Source: Crambe crambe (lineage: Eukaryota > Porifera > Demospongiae > Poecilosclerida > Crambeidae). From it: a stretch of DNA of 64,000 nucleotides. The notes under the pieces are model-generated. The model was not told the origin of the DNA and did not search any database. It saw only the letters and a program-made list of their open reading frames with translations. The position numbers were made by a program, and so were the translations under genes. The first letter of the stretch is position 1; each line of letters starts with the position of its first letter. The stretch covers positions 4,154,001 to 4,218,000 of the forward strand of contig OZ004589.1 in NCBI GenBank assembly GCA_963924555.1, read 5' to 3'. Shown here one piece after another: positions 40,501-53,400 of the stretch.

Positions 40501-43500
40501 TTCATACCAACTCAGCAGTATCCTCATTGTGTCTGGAGCGGCAACTAAAGCCCAGAGAGTAACCAAACTTTATGTGTGACTGGAAATAACTGGATTCAGC
40601 TTTTCCAAAAAATGTTAATGGACGCTACCTAGAGCTCTCCAGGAATTGTGGCAAAGGAGCTAAAGCTTTGAAATTGTGCAGTAGATAGCCAAAGTGCCAT
40701 AAAAATATCAACATGCTATTTTCCTTTCCCCAGAATGGGTAGCATAGATACCTTTCTATTCTCATGCAATACCCACGCTTGCGAACTGCTGGTTGAATTA
40801 TGAATAGTTATCATGCAACTTTTCAAGAATATTATGGCTTACCGCTGCTCAGGAAACATTTCCCCTTTATAGGACTGTTACAAAAGGCACTCCATTGCCA
40901 ATAATACAAAATACACCTATAGGAAGTGAGATTTTTTGCGAAGCACAAGTTAAATACCTGTGCAAGTCACCCCTTAGCTCTGCTGATATACGTATTTGGC
41001 TAAATATTGCCACACTAGATCTCTTCAATCTTCAGTATGAATTATAAAAATTATCTCTTCGAGGCGGGGAGGACACAGATAAAATATGTTACTATGTGCA
41101 CAGGACCATGTGGTTCATGTCTATAGTATTTATGGATAAAGTTAGTAAGTGAAAGATTTAGGCTTTGAGCCTCTACTCTGAGAAACTGGGCATGAGGATG
41201 ATATACAGATGCAGTAGTCAACTATCAACCCCAAGATCTAACTAGACAATTTCATGGGCATCAGTCAACTATGCTCAAAATAATCTTTATCTTTGCTGGT
41301 TCCTTGGTTAGAAACTCACTGTATCTCACTGAGTCTATATGTAATATCAGATGCATCTCTGTTGGCAACAAGTTATCAACTTTTGACCCCAGTTTCCAAT
41401 GCAACATTTACGTAAACTGTGGACGCTCCACATATGCACATACATTCCCCCATTAATACATAGGTTCATTCAACTATTTTATTAGTTGGTCTCCCATGTC
41501 AATTAGGTGTGGGAAGAGAAAGCAAACAATCAACCAGCCATAACAGGATTGTGTTGCTAGGGTTATGTGAGATTAGTATGAGTGGTGGTTGAAGATTAAT
41601 TTTGTGATCAATTTATGACATCAGGATTTCATGAACTATATATATAAAGGATGTTAGATACATACATGGAGGGTGGAGTGAAACTCAAATTAGATACTTA
41701 CCTGGATCTCGCATGTAATGGATCTCATCAAATATTACCCAGCCTACTTCTCGCATGACCTAACAAAACATACGTAGAAGGTATTATTCTAAAAAGGATT
41801 TGGCGTCCCCTACTCTGCTTGAAGAAAGTGGATTCTCTATTGTTATACTATCATTGTGAGAATGCAAACCTTTTTATTTTGTACTCCTGAAACATATAAA
41901 AGATGGAGGAATGCCCAGTCCGAATCAAGAAGAAACAGGCTAGCTAGCTACTCAATTCAATCAATCAACTCAAGCCACAATTTGACATACAGGCAAGCAG
42001 TGAAAAAATGAGTGAAATTTAATATTGGGATTTGCATACAATGTGGAAACTGCAGCCTTGATATGCATATACTTATGTACCTCAGATCCTCTATATAACA
42101 TGCTCCTCAAGATCTACAAAATTTAAATATCAAAGAGATAATTTCTATGTTAGCATTTTTTCTCCTTTTTACCTCAGTGGTCATGACTATGCAAGAAGCA
42201 CTGGGGTTAATTGTCACATCTCCTGTCATCAGTCCTACATCTTTGAATTGCTCCTGCATCTCACGATATTTTTGGTTGCTCAGTGCCTGCATAATTCAAT
42301 TGTATACTATCCATCATCATGCCCTAAAAGGTGGTCACAAGTGTACTGGGGAAATCTCTAAAAAAATCTTTGGCAGTTCCCTTGCAGCTGTCAATGGACG
42401 AAGAGTTTGCTAACCTTGATGGGAGTGGTATAAATGACCCTCTGTGTATCTTTGAGTGAGGTAGCAATGGCATACTCTGCTACTGCAGTCTTTCCAGCTG
42501 AAGTGTGAGCAGACACTAACACAGATTGTGAACTTTCAATACAGCGAATTGCTTCTCTTTGAAAAGGATCCAGCACAAAAGGAAATTCCTTTACAGGAGA
42601 AGATGAGATAGGCTTCAAGGGCTCATAGATCACATTGGGTGGAACAGCAACCTAAAAAAAGCAATAAAAGAACTACATATATACTTGTTTGGCACATGGG
42701 CTCATGGGTTTGGCAGGCAAGGAAAGCTCTTGGTGTTATTAATACATAATTGTTAGCCATCCAGTGGCTAAAAAGTGCAGAAAAATAATAATTATGAAAT
42801 TTATGAAATATCACACCACTTTGTCTTAGCAATATTTTATTCCAAATTTGAGCTATGGGCTGAGCAGTGGATTTATATCATTCGGTAGGGGGTCAGCAAT
42901 ACTGGGTCTGTGCGGAAATCAATACTGGGTCTGTTCCTTGTGTGCGGAATCAATACTGGGTCTGTTCCTTGTGTGTGAGAATCAATACTGGGTCTGTAGG
43001 TCCATGACAGAACTTAGAAGAATCACAATAATGATTACACTGGTTAGTTATAGCTTAGGATTATCAAGTATGTGACTTGATCAATGGTTTTAACCTTACA
43101 TACGTAAAAAGTGCTACTGCTCTGCATTCTTTGATACACTGCATACAAAGTAAGCATATGTTGCTCTATCTAGCCACATTCTTCCCAGTCACAGAATCAC
43201 TCGATGTTCTCATCTCATACCTCATGGGTACACAGGAGTCCCTCAAGTGTATCTACAGTGTAGATCTTGGCTGCTTCTGAGAATATGGGGTCATGTTTCT
43301 TCATACCAGGCATAGCAACCTCCATCCTGTATTTATTAATATGGCAATCTCATCATTTAATTATGTATTACAACATCCTTCATACAAAAACTTGAATTAA
43401 CATCCAGTTACTCTTTTAGTGGTGGTGAAGGATATGTTCTACACCCATGATGATAGGATTATATCCGAAATCTTGGCAGCTTTGAAAATTACACTACACT

Positions 43501-43761
43501 ATTGTGTTCATCTCTGTGAACTTACATTGCCTCATCTTTGATTTCACCTTCATCACCCGCAGGAGCATCTAAGGAAGATGCTTCATCTCCAGTGTTGGTA
43601 CTTGGACCAGTTTCCTCATCAAGTTTAACTTTTTTTTTCGGGTCGTCTTGCTTTTTATTTTCTTCCTCCTTATTTTTCCTCCTTCTTTTCTTCCCGGTGA
43701 GAGAAACGGGATCTGATTTCTCCTCAAATACTTGGAACAAGTCCTCAGAAAAAAAGGCCAT
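34545..43761 (-). CDS. MTREX: MTREX (MTR4/SKIV2L2), nuclear exosome RNA helicase
   Basis: 22 exons join in frame to 1037 aa (human about 1040): 43761-43526, 43326-43221, 42651-42415, 42286-42173, 42113-42081, 41759-41702, 40367-40243, 40074-39976, 39748-39523, 39348-39158, 39053-38826, 38729-38579, 38476-38235, 38064-37945, 37508-37317, 37195-37088, 37036-36939, 36884-36713, 36663-36490, 36432-36387, 34757-34653, 34597-34545. Motifs: Walker [16 protein letters not shown] (161-169 core), DEIH (253-256), [14 protein letters not shown], motif [12 protein letters not shown] (517-526), the KOW/arch region [20 protein letters not shown], and the C-terminal [13 protein letters not shown] identical to vertebrate MTREX. 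It unwinds RNA for the nuclear exosome (TRAMP, NEXT and PAXT complexes). Intron 20 (1.6 kb) is the largest. Start is 78 bp from divergent ORC2. Confidence 0.97.
42897..42997. repeat. Minisatellite, four copies of CAATACTGGGTCTGT
   Basis: Copies begin at 42897, 42920, 42951 and 42983, separated by related spacers (TCCTTGTGTGCGGAAT and variants). Unit length is about 23-32 bp. It lies in MTREX intron 2. Confidence 0.85.
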
Positions 43762-43839
43762 TACACATCTGCCATGTGGGTGCGTTCGCATGCATGCCGA
43801 TGCTTTCCTTCTTTGTTTTATTTCTTCACCGCCTGCAAT
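43762..43839. promoter_or_regulatory. Bidirectional promoter region MTREX/ORC2
   Basis: Only 78 bp lie between the two divergent start codons, so the 5' untranslated regions must be very short or overlap. The palindrome GCATGCATGC is at about 43788-43797, and pyrimidine-rich sequence follows on the plus strand. No TATA box is evident. Confidence 0.6.
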
Positions 43840-46800
43840 ATGCCTCGCACGCCAAAGAAGGCTAGAATTGGTGCCTGTCCTTCGACTTCCCCCGATCAAG
43901 GTACCGTAGGATATTATGAAACAGTGGTGTGTTATGGAAAGTTTCTTTTCCCACCCCCAGTTCGTAATAAGTAGGATCAACTTAGTTAACCCTTGTTCCT
44001 TATTAATTAAATTCTACTTTTCCTTAATACCTTAACTAGTATATGAAAGAGAATGCCCATTCTGGTGTCATAATAAATTCTAAATCTAGGCGGATGATAG
44101 CTAATACTGGGAGTGTGTGCATGATCAGGTTCAGATAAAATCTCCTTAGGATATTTTATCTCCCCTGGATGAAATAAGCAACAGATGATTTATTATTCTG
44201 TGACACTGATAATAGGTTAGCTAATAATGTAGTCTGAGAAATTTCACATTATACTTTTATGAGTGAGTGAATTCATACCATGTGTGTCTGTGAAATTATA
44301 TACCAAGTACAAAAAAAAATGCGTAGTATAATCTAATGTAAATAATCAAAGTACGTTTCTTCGCTGAGTACCTCAGTGCTTTGCTGCCATCATGAATCTC
44401 TAAAGCAACTTCATCCTTCTTCATGCTATTAACTTAGAGCGCCTAACTCTACTTCGTTTTGGACTACACATCAAAACTTTTTTCTTAAGCAAGCATAACC
44501 AACATACCAAGTAGAGCATGTAGCGCATGTTACTTGTGCTTTGTTACAATAACAATAGTTATAGGGTATGGTGTGACTTGGTATAAGAACCAAAGAAACC
44601 CAGCTAGATTGAATGAGCTACACGTGGCATATGATGGTCAACATGCAGGCACGTTGCTTCTCCACATGTGGTGTGATGATACCTTTGATCTTCATTGACC
44701 AGTGCTTGGGAGACTTACCAATCACTTTGAAAATGAAAGTGGGGATGGCACCTTGCTGTTTTGAAATTGAACAGGCAAGAAATTGCCAGTGAGTGATCTG
44801 CAAAAGATTGCAGTGATCTGGTTTTTATTGTCCTTGTCTGTTCATAGTCCATCAAGAAGAAGGCACAATTTTAATTCCCGTTTGGTCCCAGTTTAAGACC
44901 AGTTGCAGGAGGGATTTTTTCCCCCCAGCTACTACCTTTCAGATCTAGGAGTCCATTCTGCTTGTAGAATTTGCAGAAAGACTTCAAGAAAACAATTTAG
45001 TCTAGAACAAGTAGATTTCCAGGACTATGTATGACCATTATTTAGAGCAATTTGCAGCTATTTATTCCCATGCTAATATTTCCACTATTTTTAATGCAGA
45101 ACAAGATCATGGCACCGGTAAATCACTGCTATCTGTACAAGTCACAAGAGTAGCTGGAGCTCGACTCAGTGGGGTTAAGCATAGTGGACTTCTAGCTTCA
45201 GATGAACAGTGCAGGTATAGTTCCAGTTCAAATTCTCCACCTCCATTTCTTGTTTCCACACTTTGTGTCTGGCTCTCACTACACTCCTTATCTGCAGTAG
45301 AATGCAGAATTAGCACTGAACCAATTTATCTTGTGCAGTGGTATAATAGATGTGTCATCTCAGGAAAACCCTCATATTTAGCTTATAAGCTCATTGATTC
45401 GTGAATAAGAATATTATACTTTCCAGTTTCTTTTTCTTAATGTCCATGATGTATAGTACCCTCTTATACATGAGCTACCACATCATACATAAAAAGGAAA
45501 AATATTTATTCTAAATAAAAAAAGATGGCTGTGTGCGGTTTAAAAAAGTTCAGCAACAAGAGAGTGAACTTCAGTCAGTAACCCCTTACCCATCAACTAC
45601 GAGCTAACAAGGCCTTTACCTGATATACTGTTACATCAAGGCTTGATTCATAACCAAACTAGTCAGGCCTGTAGCCAGCTCAACGGGCTTGAGCCCCCCC
45701 CTCCCTTTGATGGAAATAATTATAGCTTATATATAGTCACTTGCATTAGTTTGCTGAATTAATTTAGTTCTCACACATTGAAAATATCTTAGCAGAGTAA
45801 CACAATAATAATACTATAATTCTTCATGAGCCATCCCTTTTCTAAAATCCTGGCTACAGGCCTGCTAGTGCCTAGGTTTACGCTCTGAGCATTGAGAGAC
45901 CAACATCAAGAGAGAAAGCTAATGTAGTCAGTTGCGAGGTCAAAGTCCAAGAATCATGTGTGCAGGGGTGGGGCATAACTATGTCTGCCACGTTGTAGGT
46001 TGAAAGCTAGCAGTTGGAAAATGACCGTACTATTTTTGAACATGTCGAGTTAAAGGTAAAAGATTATAGCTCTTCATACTTGAGTCCTAGCACATTGGAG
46101 GTGTTCTGTCTTCAAGTTAAGAGTTGCTGACTGTAGGAGAGAAGTATTCTGGAGTTATGAAAGAAAATACTAAGTATTAGTCCAATGGGACAATCTGTGC
46201 CATCCCTACTTAGAGAGTACTATCGTACTCTCTGATTATGCACACAATATTTCCCATGTAAATATTCCATAATTAAGGATGGAATCATTGTTCCACAAAT
46301 ACTGCTGGTAGCTCATCAATAAGAGTGTAATTCTCAGAGTGCTAAGTAGAAATGCAGGTCAAAGGTCATAAGACTGTATAAACTAAAGACTCTTCTTTCT
46401 CCTCAGAAACTACAGTGGATTATATCTACACAGAAGAGAGAAGAATGTTCAAAAATCTAAAATCCATTCTCTAAGATAAGAAAAAAAATAATATCTAAAA
46501 TTGACTTTTGCTAATAATAATAATAATAATAATTACTGGCTCTAGTCTGTCCACCTGTTAGAGTGTCACCTAGAGACTGATCTTTTGCTATTAATTCTGA
46601 CTAAGGTTCTACTTCACAATTCAGTGATATCGATAGCACTTGAAATACTCCGCCATTTTGAAGCTGTGCATGCGCAGTAGGGGGGCAGGGCCACATAAGT
46701 GCCCATGTGGCTACAGATAGCTTCGGTTCAGTAGCTCTTAAGTTTAGTTAGCTAAGCTAGGTCTTCAGTTTAATCATTTGGGTAGTTATTAAATTGATTC

Positions 46801-48905
46801 CAATACAGATGCTTATAGCCAGCACTTGCTATAGTGTAGTCAGCTCACTTCACCATGCCATGCACGTCATTTACATTGCTGTTGCTGATATTAAATAAAT
46901 TCTTCAATCACCAGTGACTGTGTACGTACCTACAAGGGAAAAAGATAAAGATAAGGTTTATGTAGATCTGGCTTTGTGCTGTACTGTACTGTAGCTTCGT
47001 GTCAAATAGCCACTGCATGCTCTCAGCTGGAAGTGATGGTCAATACTGCCATGCCACCCTCAATACACAAACCTTTCAACTTCAAGATATGAATGTGAAA
47101 GAAAAAGAACAGGAACAAGTGAGCGCAAAAAATTTCTTCTAAATAAATAGGGATAGCCTAAAATACTACCATTAACTTGTATCATGACATGATGCTCTGA
47201 ATTTAAATAATTACTGAAGACCTGAATTTGATGTTGTGTTGAATGCAAAAGAATTATAGTTATTATAATACATTAATTGACACATGGGCACAAATTAGCC
47301 CAACACTTCTTGCCCTCTATATGTGACCCACCCACATAGCAAGGAGTCTGTACACGTATACTGGTCCAGGAACTGATAAGCAGAGTTTAACAGTATTATT
47401 AAAAGTAGGCATGTCATCATGTGAACTAGCTGTATCTTTCCTGTAGGATCTGGCCCTATGAAAATTTAATTACAAATTCATGTTATTATAGGCTTGAAAC
47501 TTTGGCCCAGAAGATGAGTGATGAAGAGGTGCACATGAACGTCACTCTTCCTACAGATGCAAATAACCAAGGTCAGGGTATCCTAGGAAGAGAAATATAC
47601 TCCATAGGGATGAAGCACCGCAAGGGAACTAATGGTGGAAGTGCAAACTCAAACAGTAGCAAAGGAGTAAGTGCTTTGCCACAAAGTGAAGATGGTAGTG
47701 CTGATGAAGATAATCACAAAATGTCTTCATCTACTTGTATGAATGTTCAAACTATAATTGCCTCACTTGAATCTCGTGATGAAAGTTCTGATGTGAGTGA
47801 AGATGAAGAAGCAATTCATGATTTTCCAGGAGGTACCAATGATAGTTTGCTTGAGGATTACTTCACTGCACAGTCAAAGAGATCAGGAATGACTTCTAAT
47901 AACATGCTTACTAAACTTAGTAATCCTACAATGGATATAAAGTCCATACAAAGTGCATTGGGCACTATTGACATTTTTCAAAAGGATAAGGCAGCTCTTT
48001 TCAAAGAATACCAATCATGCTACACTTACTGGCTGTTTCAACTGAGCCATGGCTTCAATATTCTACTATATGGATTGGGATCTAAACGAAATATCTTGGA
48101 AGATTTTCGATTCAAAATTTTACATAACTCATGCCATTTAGTAGTTAATGGCTTCTTTCCTGGTATTACTGTCAAGGACATTCTAACCCAGTTAACTTCC
48201 GAAGTTCTAGGTTACTCAGGCACTTTTAAAAATGATTTTGAACATGCTTACTTCATCAGAAATACTTTGGAATTGAGTGCTAAAGAAGTAGCACCAACCA
48301 AGTCGAAGCTTCAGCAAATCCCTCAAGAAATCTTTATAATTGTGCATAATGTAGATGGGCCCATGCTGAGAGGTGATAATGCTCAAACTGCATTAAGTAT
48401 CTTGGCTCAGTGTCCATCTGTTCACTTTCTGGCATCCATTGATCATATCAATGCTCCTCTACTTTGGGACCAGAAAAAACTCAGCAGGTTCAACTGGTTG
48501 TGGCATGATGTTACTACTTTTGAAATGTACAAAGAAGAAACTTCCCATGAAAATTCTCTTTTAGTACAGCAATCAGGCTCACTATCACTCAGTTCTTTGA
48601 TTCATGTAAATGATAGCTTGACACCAAATGCACGTGGCATATTTAACTTGTTGATAAGACATCAGCTAGAAGAAAAGGATGGAGCAAAAGGTACATATAT
48701 TGGAATGCATTATCAAGATTGCTACATGAAATGCCTAGAAAAGTTTTTGGTGAATAGTGATTTGACTTTTAAAACACAATTGACCGAGTTTTATGATCAT
48801 AAATTGCTGAAATCTCGTAAGGGACCTGATGGTGGTGAATACCTTCTAATTTCCATCAATAGTACAATTCTAAGTCAATTTCTGGAATTAAATTCTGAAG
48901 AATGA
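43840..48905 (+). CDS. ORC2: ORC2, origin recognition complex subunit 2
   Basis: Three exons (43840-43900, 45100-45214, 47492-48905) give 529 aa (human 577). The N-terminus starts MPRTPKKARIGACPS and is basic and disordered; the acidic stretch around SSDVSEDEEAIHDF follows. The conserved ORC2 body is clear: LEDYFTAQSKRSGMTSNN, FKEYQSCYTYWLFQLSHGFN, LLYGLGSKRNILEDF, VVNGFFPGITVKDILTQL, SIDHINAPLLWD, FNWLWHDVTTFEMY, SLLVQQSGSLSLSSLIHV, LTPNARGIFNLLIRHQL and the winged-helix end LTEFYDHKLLKSRKGPDGGE. It is part of the ORC1-6 complex that marks replication origins and loads MCM2-7. Introns 1 and 2 (1.2 and 2.3 kb) hold no gene I recognise. Convergent with SIRT6, 52 bp between stop codons. Confidence 0.96.
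46512..46533. repeat. (TAA)n microsatellite
   Basis: About seven TAA units within ORC2 intron 2. Confidence 0.9.
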
Positions 48906-48957
48906 TAGCATCATCATAAATGTTCACTTATAACTATAATAAAATCCTCTTAGGGTA

Positions 48958-50376
48958 TCAGTTGTCCTTTCTTTCACTAAATGGTTTATCACAGGACAAT
49001 GATGTATCTTTTGAGTTCCTGGGAGTGGGAATTGTTATACCCAGTGATTTCATAACAGACACCATGATATCATCCACAAAAGCATGGATGATCAAATCTG
49101 CCAGCTTGTCCTATGAAAATTGATGGCACTATCATACCCAGCAACACTGATAAACTCACATATGCAGTTGGTTGAAGGTTGCATATTACTAGTTTACCAT
49201 TGGTGTTCTTTTTTGCCAGTAAGGGCAGTTTACCAGCTGGTACTATTTGTAATGTGGTTCCAAGGCATATTGAAAGATCAGCCTTCCTATAATAGTTGAT
49301 AAATCATTTTTGTGGTCATATTCAAGTTAATCACACAATTACCTTGTACAAGTAATAAATTTTCCTATTCATAAACACACTAAGTCTTACTTTGAGTGAT
49401 ACTCTGCATTTTCTAGCTCCATTGTAGGCAGTGAATCCTCCCAGTCCAGAACTGTGTCTCTGAGTTTGCCTCTTAAAAAATTACTCTTGTTATGCTAGAG
49501 TCCAACCAGTACATTCTTTATTATTATCATCGGGATTATACCTGCAACGCCCCCTAGCTCCTCCTGTTAAACAAGTCTTTCCAGTGCGTTTAAGGCCTAC
49601 TGTTTCTACAGCTTTATCTCTGATGAATTCTCTGATATACAATATTAATAAATGGACATTAATAATATGCAAGGATGGCCCGCTGTGTTTCTTTGAAGAC
49701 TTACTTGCCACATTTCTCACATTTTTCCATGAACATATTGCCATGAAGCTCTGATAATCTGTCACGGGGTAAATTGGACTTCAGGTGTAATCCATCCACA
49801 TTCTGACTCACGACATGTTTCACTATTCCTGCCTCAACCAATCCTACCAGTGCCATGTGGGTGAGGGTAGGTGCAGCAGCCTCAAAGGTCACCTCTGTCT
49901 CCACATCCTTGCCTTGCTGTTCAAGAGTCCAGACTCCTTTAGGTCCTCTGAAATCAGGAATGCCTACAATCAGTTACCAACGGGGTTCTGGTGATCACTT
50001 TATAGTGGACTGTAGTACAGACCCGCATAAGAAGGACAATTAATATAATTTAAAGGGCTATGGCTCAACAGTTTTATAAGTGTCTGAAATTATTGAAATA
50101 GTTTACCTTGCCTGGATGAATGTGATTTCTCAGCTGTATGAACTTACCAGCAGCAGTACTTATTCCAGCTCCTGTATGCACCACTACATAACTGGATGAA
50201 GTCAGCAAGCTGCACAGAGAAGCTATTTTTTGTTCCAGCTTAGCTGGAGAATCAAACTCCTGGAATACATTATCACTCTACAGACTACACACTTCATCAT
50301 AGTTGCTCACCTCAGGAAGTCCACACTTTCCTTTATTATCATAATCTGATAGTCTTGAAGCATAGTTGACAGACAT
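48958..50376 (-). CDS. SIRT6: SIRT6, nuclear NAD+-dependent protein deacylase
   Basis: Seven exons (50376-50311, 50259-50148, 49963-49705, 49631-49542, 49471-49391, 49286-49160, 49110-48958) give 295 aa. The start [20 protein letters not shown] is nearly the vertebrate SIRT6 N-terminus. NAD-binding motifs: [20 protein letters not shown] and SQNVDGLH. The catalytic His is His 133 in LSELHGNMF, the same number as in human SIRT6. Zinc ligands are CEKC (141, 144) and Cys 166 and 175. The Rossmann end shows [16 protein letters not shown] and [15 protein letters not shown]6 removes acetyl and long-chain acyl groups from histone H3 (K9, K18, K56) and acts in DNA repair. The C-terminal extension is much shorter than in mammals (355 aa), missing the Pro-rich tail. 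Confidence 0.96.
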
Positions 50377-50478
50377 TCTGCTCTGTTATTAACCACGTGC
50401 AGTCTCTATGGTCGCGACTTTCGACGCTACTTCGGTATGATAGTCTTGGAGTAAACGTAACCCTCGTACCCAGATGTG
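50377..50478. promoter_or_regulatory. Bidirectional promoter region SIRT6/EFCAB7
   Basis: 102 bp between divergent start codons. Contains a canonical E-box CACGTG at 50394-50399 and a cluster of CG dinucleotides (GTCGCGAC, TCGACG, TTCGG) around 50413-50433. No TATA box is evident. Confidence 0.6.
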
Positions 50479-53400
50479 ATGGTGGATAGAGAAGCCTTGC
50501 TGGAGGAGTGTAGAGTAGGCTGGATATCAGTTGAAAGTGATTTCAAAGCAAGACTGACCAAACCAGAGTCCTTGAAATATGGTATGTGCACATATTGCCA
50601 TCACAACTTGTACATTAATTTACTCATCATGACCTCAGCTCTGGTCACTTTAGACAGTAAGTGGCTAACAGTTGCTCAGGCTGAGAAGCTCAGATTGGAA
50701 TCTTAAGCATAGCTAGCTGAACATGAGATAAACCCAAAACACTCCACAGACTAATTTTAGCTAGGCAAAAACACATGCCATGAGAGTACTAAAACAGTCC
50801 AAGAGGGTCTTCTCAAACTATACATTGGATAAGAGAAAGAATATGTTTCCCCCATGCCCAGTATACTAAATGCAGGGCGGGCCACCCTGTTGCTGTTTGG
50901 ATATAGAAACTTCAAAGAAAGTGGGCTGGGTCTTTGGCATTAATTGAATTATATTCTCATGAATATACTTAAGCACCCTATTTGAAAGTATAGCTTGGGG
51001 AGACTCTGCTATGAATAATGATAAGCACAAAGATCTCGCCTACTCCTATAATGCCAACTAGGACTGAAGAGGTGTGACTTTCATCTGTGACAGTTGTAGC
51101 TCTGTTATTTTACCAACCTGCCAACTGCTAGTCTGGTACGTGGTGTAGCCAACCCATATTTCCCTCCATAAAGGATCGGTTAAGCCAGGCTAGTCAACTA
51201 CCAGACTGAATATTCAAGAGGAGTACAATTTTCAATAGCAGAAACTGGTTAAGAAAGACAACCTATACCAAACAGATTTGGTATTGTTTTCTGCTTACGT
51301 AAATCCCTACTCTTATACATACATCTACAGTTCATGCATGCACAGTGATTTAACCTATGAGTGCTGACTGTTACCTACCTGTGCTATTCTTGAGAGATAA
51401 CCATTGCTTTTTTTTTGTATGCTAGTTTGATGAATGTGTGAGATACAAAAATAGTGCACTATGTGTAATGCACCAAAAATTGGTCAGTCATTAGCTTGGA
51501 AGTGACTTACACTACATTTATATTGATTCAGCTCTGCAAATAATGGGTAGGAATCCATCAGCAGGGACAATAGAGCGCTACTGGTCCCAGTGTGGAGGCT
51601 CTATGTCCTTTGAACAGTTCAGCTTGGTGATGCAAAGGGAGAAAAAAACTTCCATGAGTGACCTCATGCGAGCCTTTAGGAAGATTGATATTGATGGTGA
51701 TGGCTACATCACCACCCAAGAGCTACAGAGAAAATTAACAAAGGTAACCAAGAACATACCAAATTATATGTGGGAACCTAGCTAATGTGAAATCACATTT
51801 CCCGCTGTACAATATTTTATGATTGTATGATTCACATGATTTTTTATTTGTTGTTTTTTATTTTCTAATTTATTCAGCGTGGTGAAAAAATGTCTGCAGA
51901 TGATGTCCATGCAATAATAGCTGAGGCAGACCAAAATGGTGATGGAAAGTTGGATTATGCTGAATTTAGTCATATGTTACTAAACATTTCTGAACAGTGT
52001 GTTCATGCTAGTCGAAAAAAGTTTACAAAAAAAATTCCAGAGCTGAATCAAGCTATAAATCAACAGAATAGCAGCAAGAAGTACCAATCCAAGTCCCATG
52101 CTGATCGAAAGAGAAGGACAAGCTTTGAAAGGCAAGAAAGACGAAGGGAAGAAATACGTATGCATCTCTTTTCCTCCAATGAAAAGTCCATACCCGCTCC
52201 TCCCAACTCATTACATAAAGAATCCTCTGAGATTACCCTAAGCAATAGAGCAAGGAATTTGGTAGGCTCTGATGTAGAAGTCCCTCTCATGTCAGATGCT
52301 CAACTAAAAGATGCTGACTCTGACTCAAAAATTCCTCCTGTGGCAGATTTGGTTCCACAGTCCACTGGTGGAGTAATTATGGAAAAAGATGAAAACCTTA
52401 GTAATGGAGGTAAAGTTCCACTGGAAACTAAAACAGTGGATGTATCTGATATGGGTAATGAGCATACCAGTCTTCCTCCATTGAAGAAAGTTCTTCCAGT
52501 TTCTGGTGGGAAGTCTTATGCCAATGAACAAATCAAAAAGTCTGAGGATGGAAATCAAGGTATAAGGGATGAAACTGAAGGAGTCGTACAAGAAGATAAT
52601 GCTCCAATTACTGCTAGTATTCCATCAAAACCTGAAGGTGACACTGAGGAAAAGCAGTCTCAACATGAGGACACTATTTCATCAGTGGAAGGTGCTAGGC
52701 AAACCGATCACTTAAGTCCATCAATCAAGGATGGAAATATGGATAGAGAAGAGAGAGGTGCTGACATTGCCCCTGTTGCGGAGATAACTACTGCACTACC
52801 TACTTCTGTTATTACATCACCACCTAGGAAGCCAAAGAATGCTGAGGTATGAGTACTCTATGGTGAGTGAAGCATGCAAGCCCACACACTGATCATGTTA
52901 GTGGTTGTGATATGTATGTATACAGATGATTATGAGTACGTAATATTACTGTGAATCACTCGTGGATCCCTTACTTATTGGTGGAACCAGATTCAAAAAT
53001 GTTTCTTATTAATAACTCTTCCTTCAGGAATCAGTAGCTAAGAGTAGTGTGGTCTGTATACTGCTGGCTATCTAATTTTCTTCAGGAGTAACTGAGAAGA
53101 TCTTTGGCCGGCCAGAGATGCTTCAATCTGTGAAACTCAGACCCTGGGCATGGGGTACAAAAATCCTTTGCTTGCCATACTTATGAGTACACCTTATTTG
53201 CTATTCATGCATTTCTTCATGCATTTCTTTAGGGGTGTGACATGTGTATATCTACAAAAGTTGACTTTTTCTATTGCTGCAGTCTTGGAACAGCATTACT
53301 GGTAAGGGATGTTTCTACCTGGATCTTGATAATGAAACCTCAGTGGATGAACCTGTTATAAAATGTCACCACTATCGTCTTAAAGTACCTGCTTCGACAA

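Noticed and set aside
42897..42997. CRISPR-like array
   Set aside because: Unit spacing is uneven, spacers are related to each other and there is no leader or cas gene. It is a minisatellite in a eukaryotic intron.
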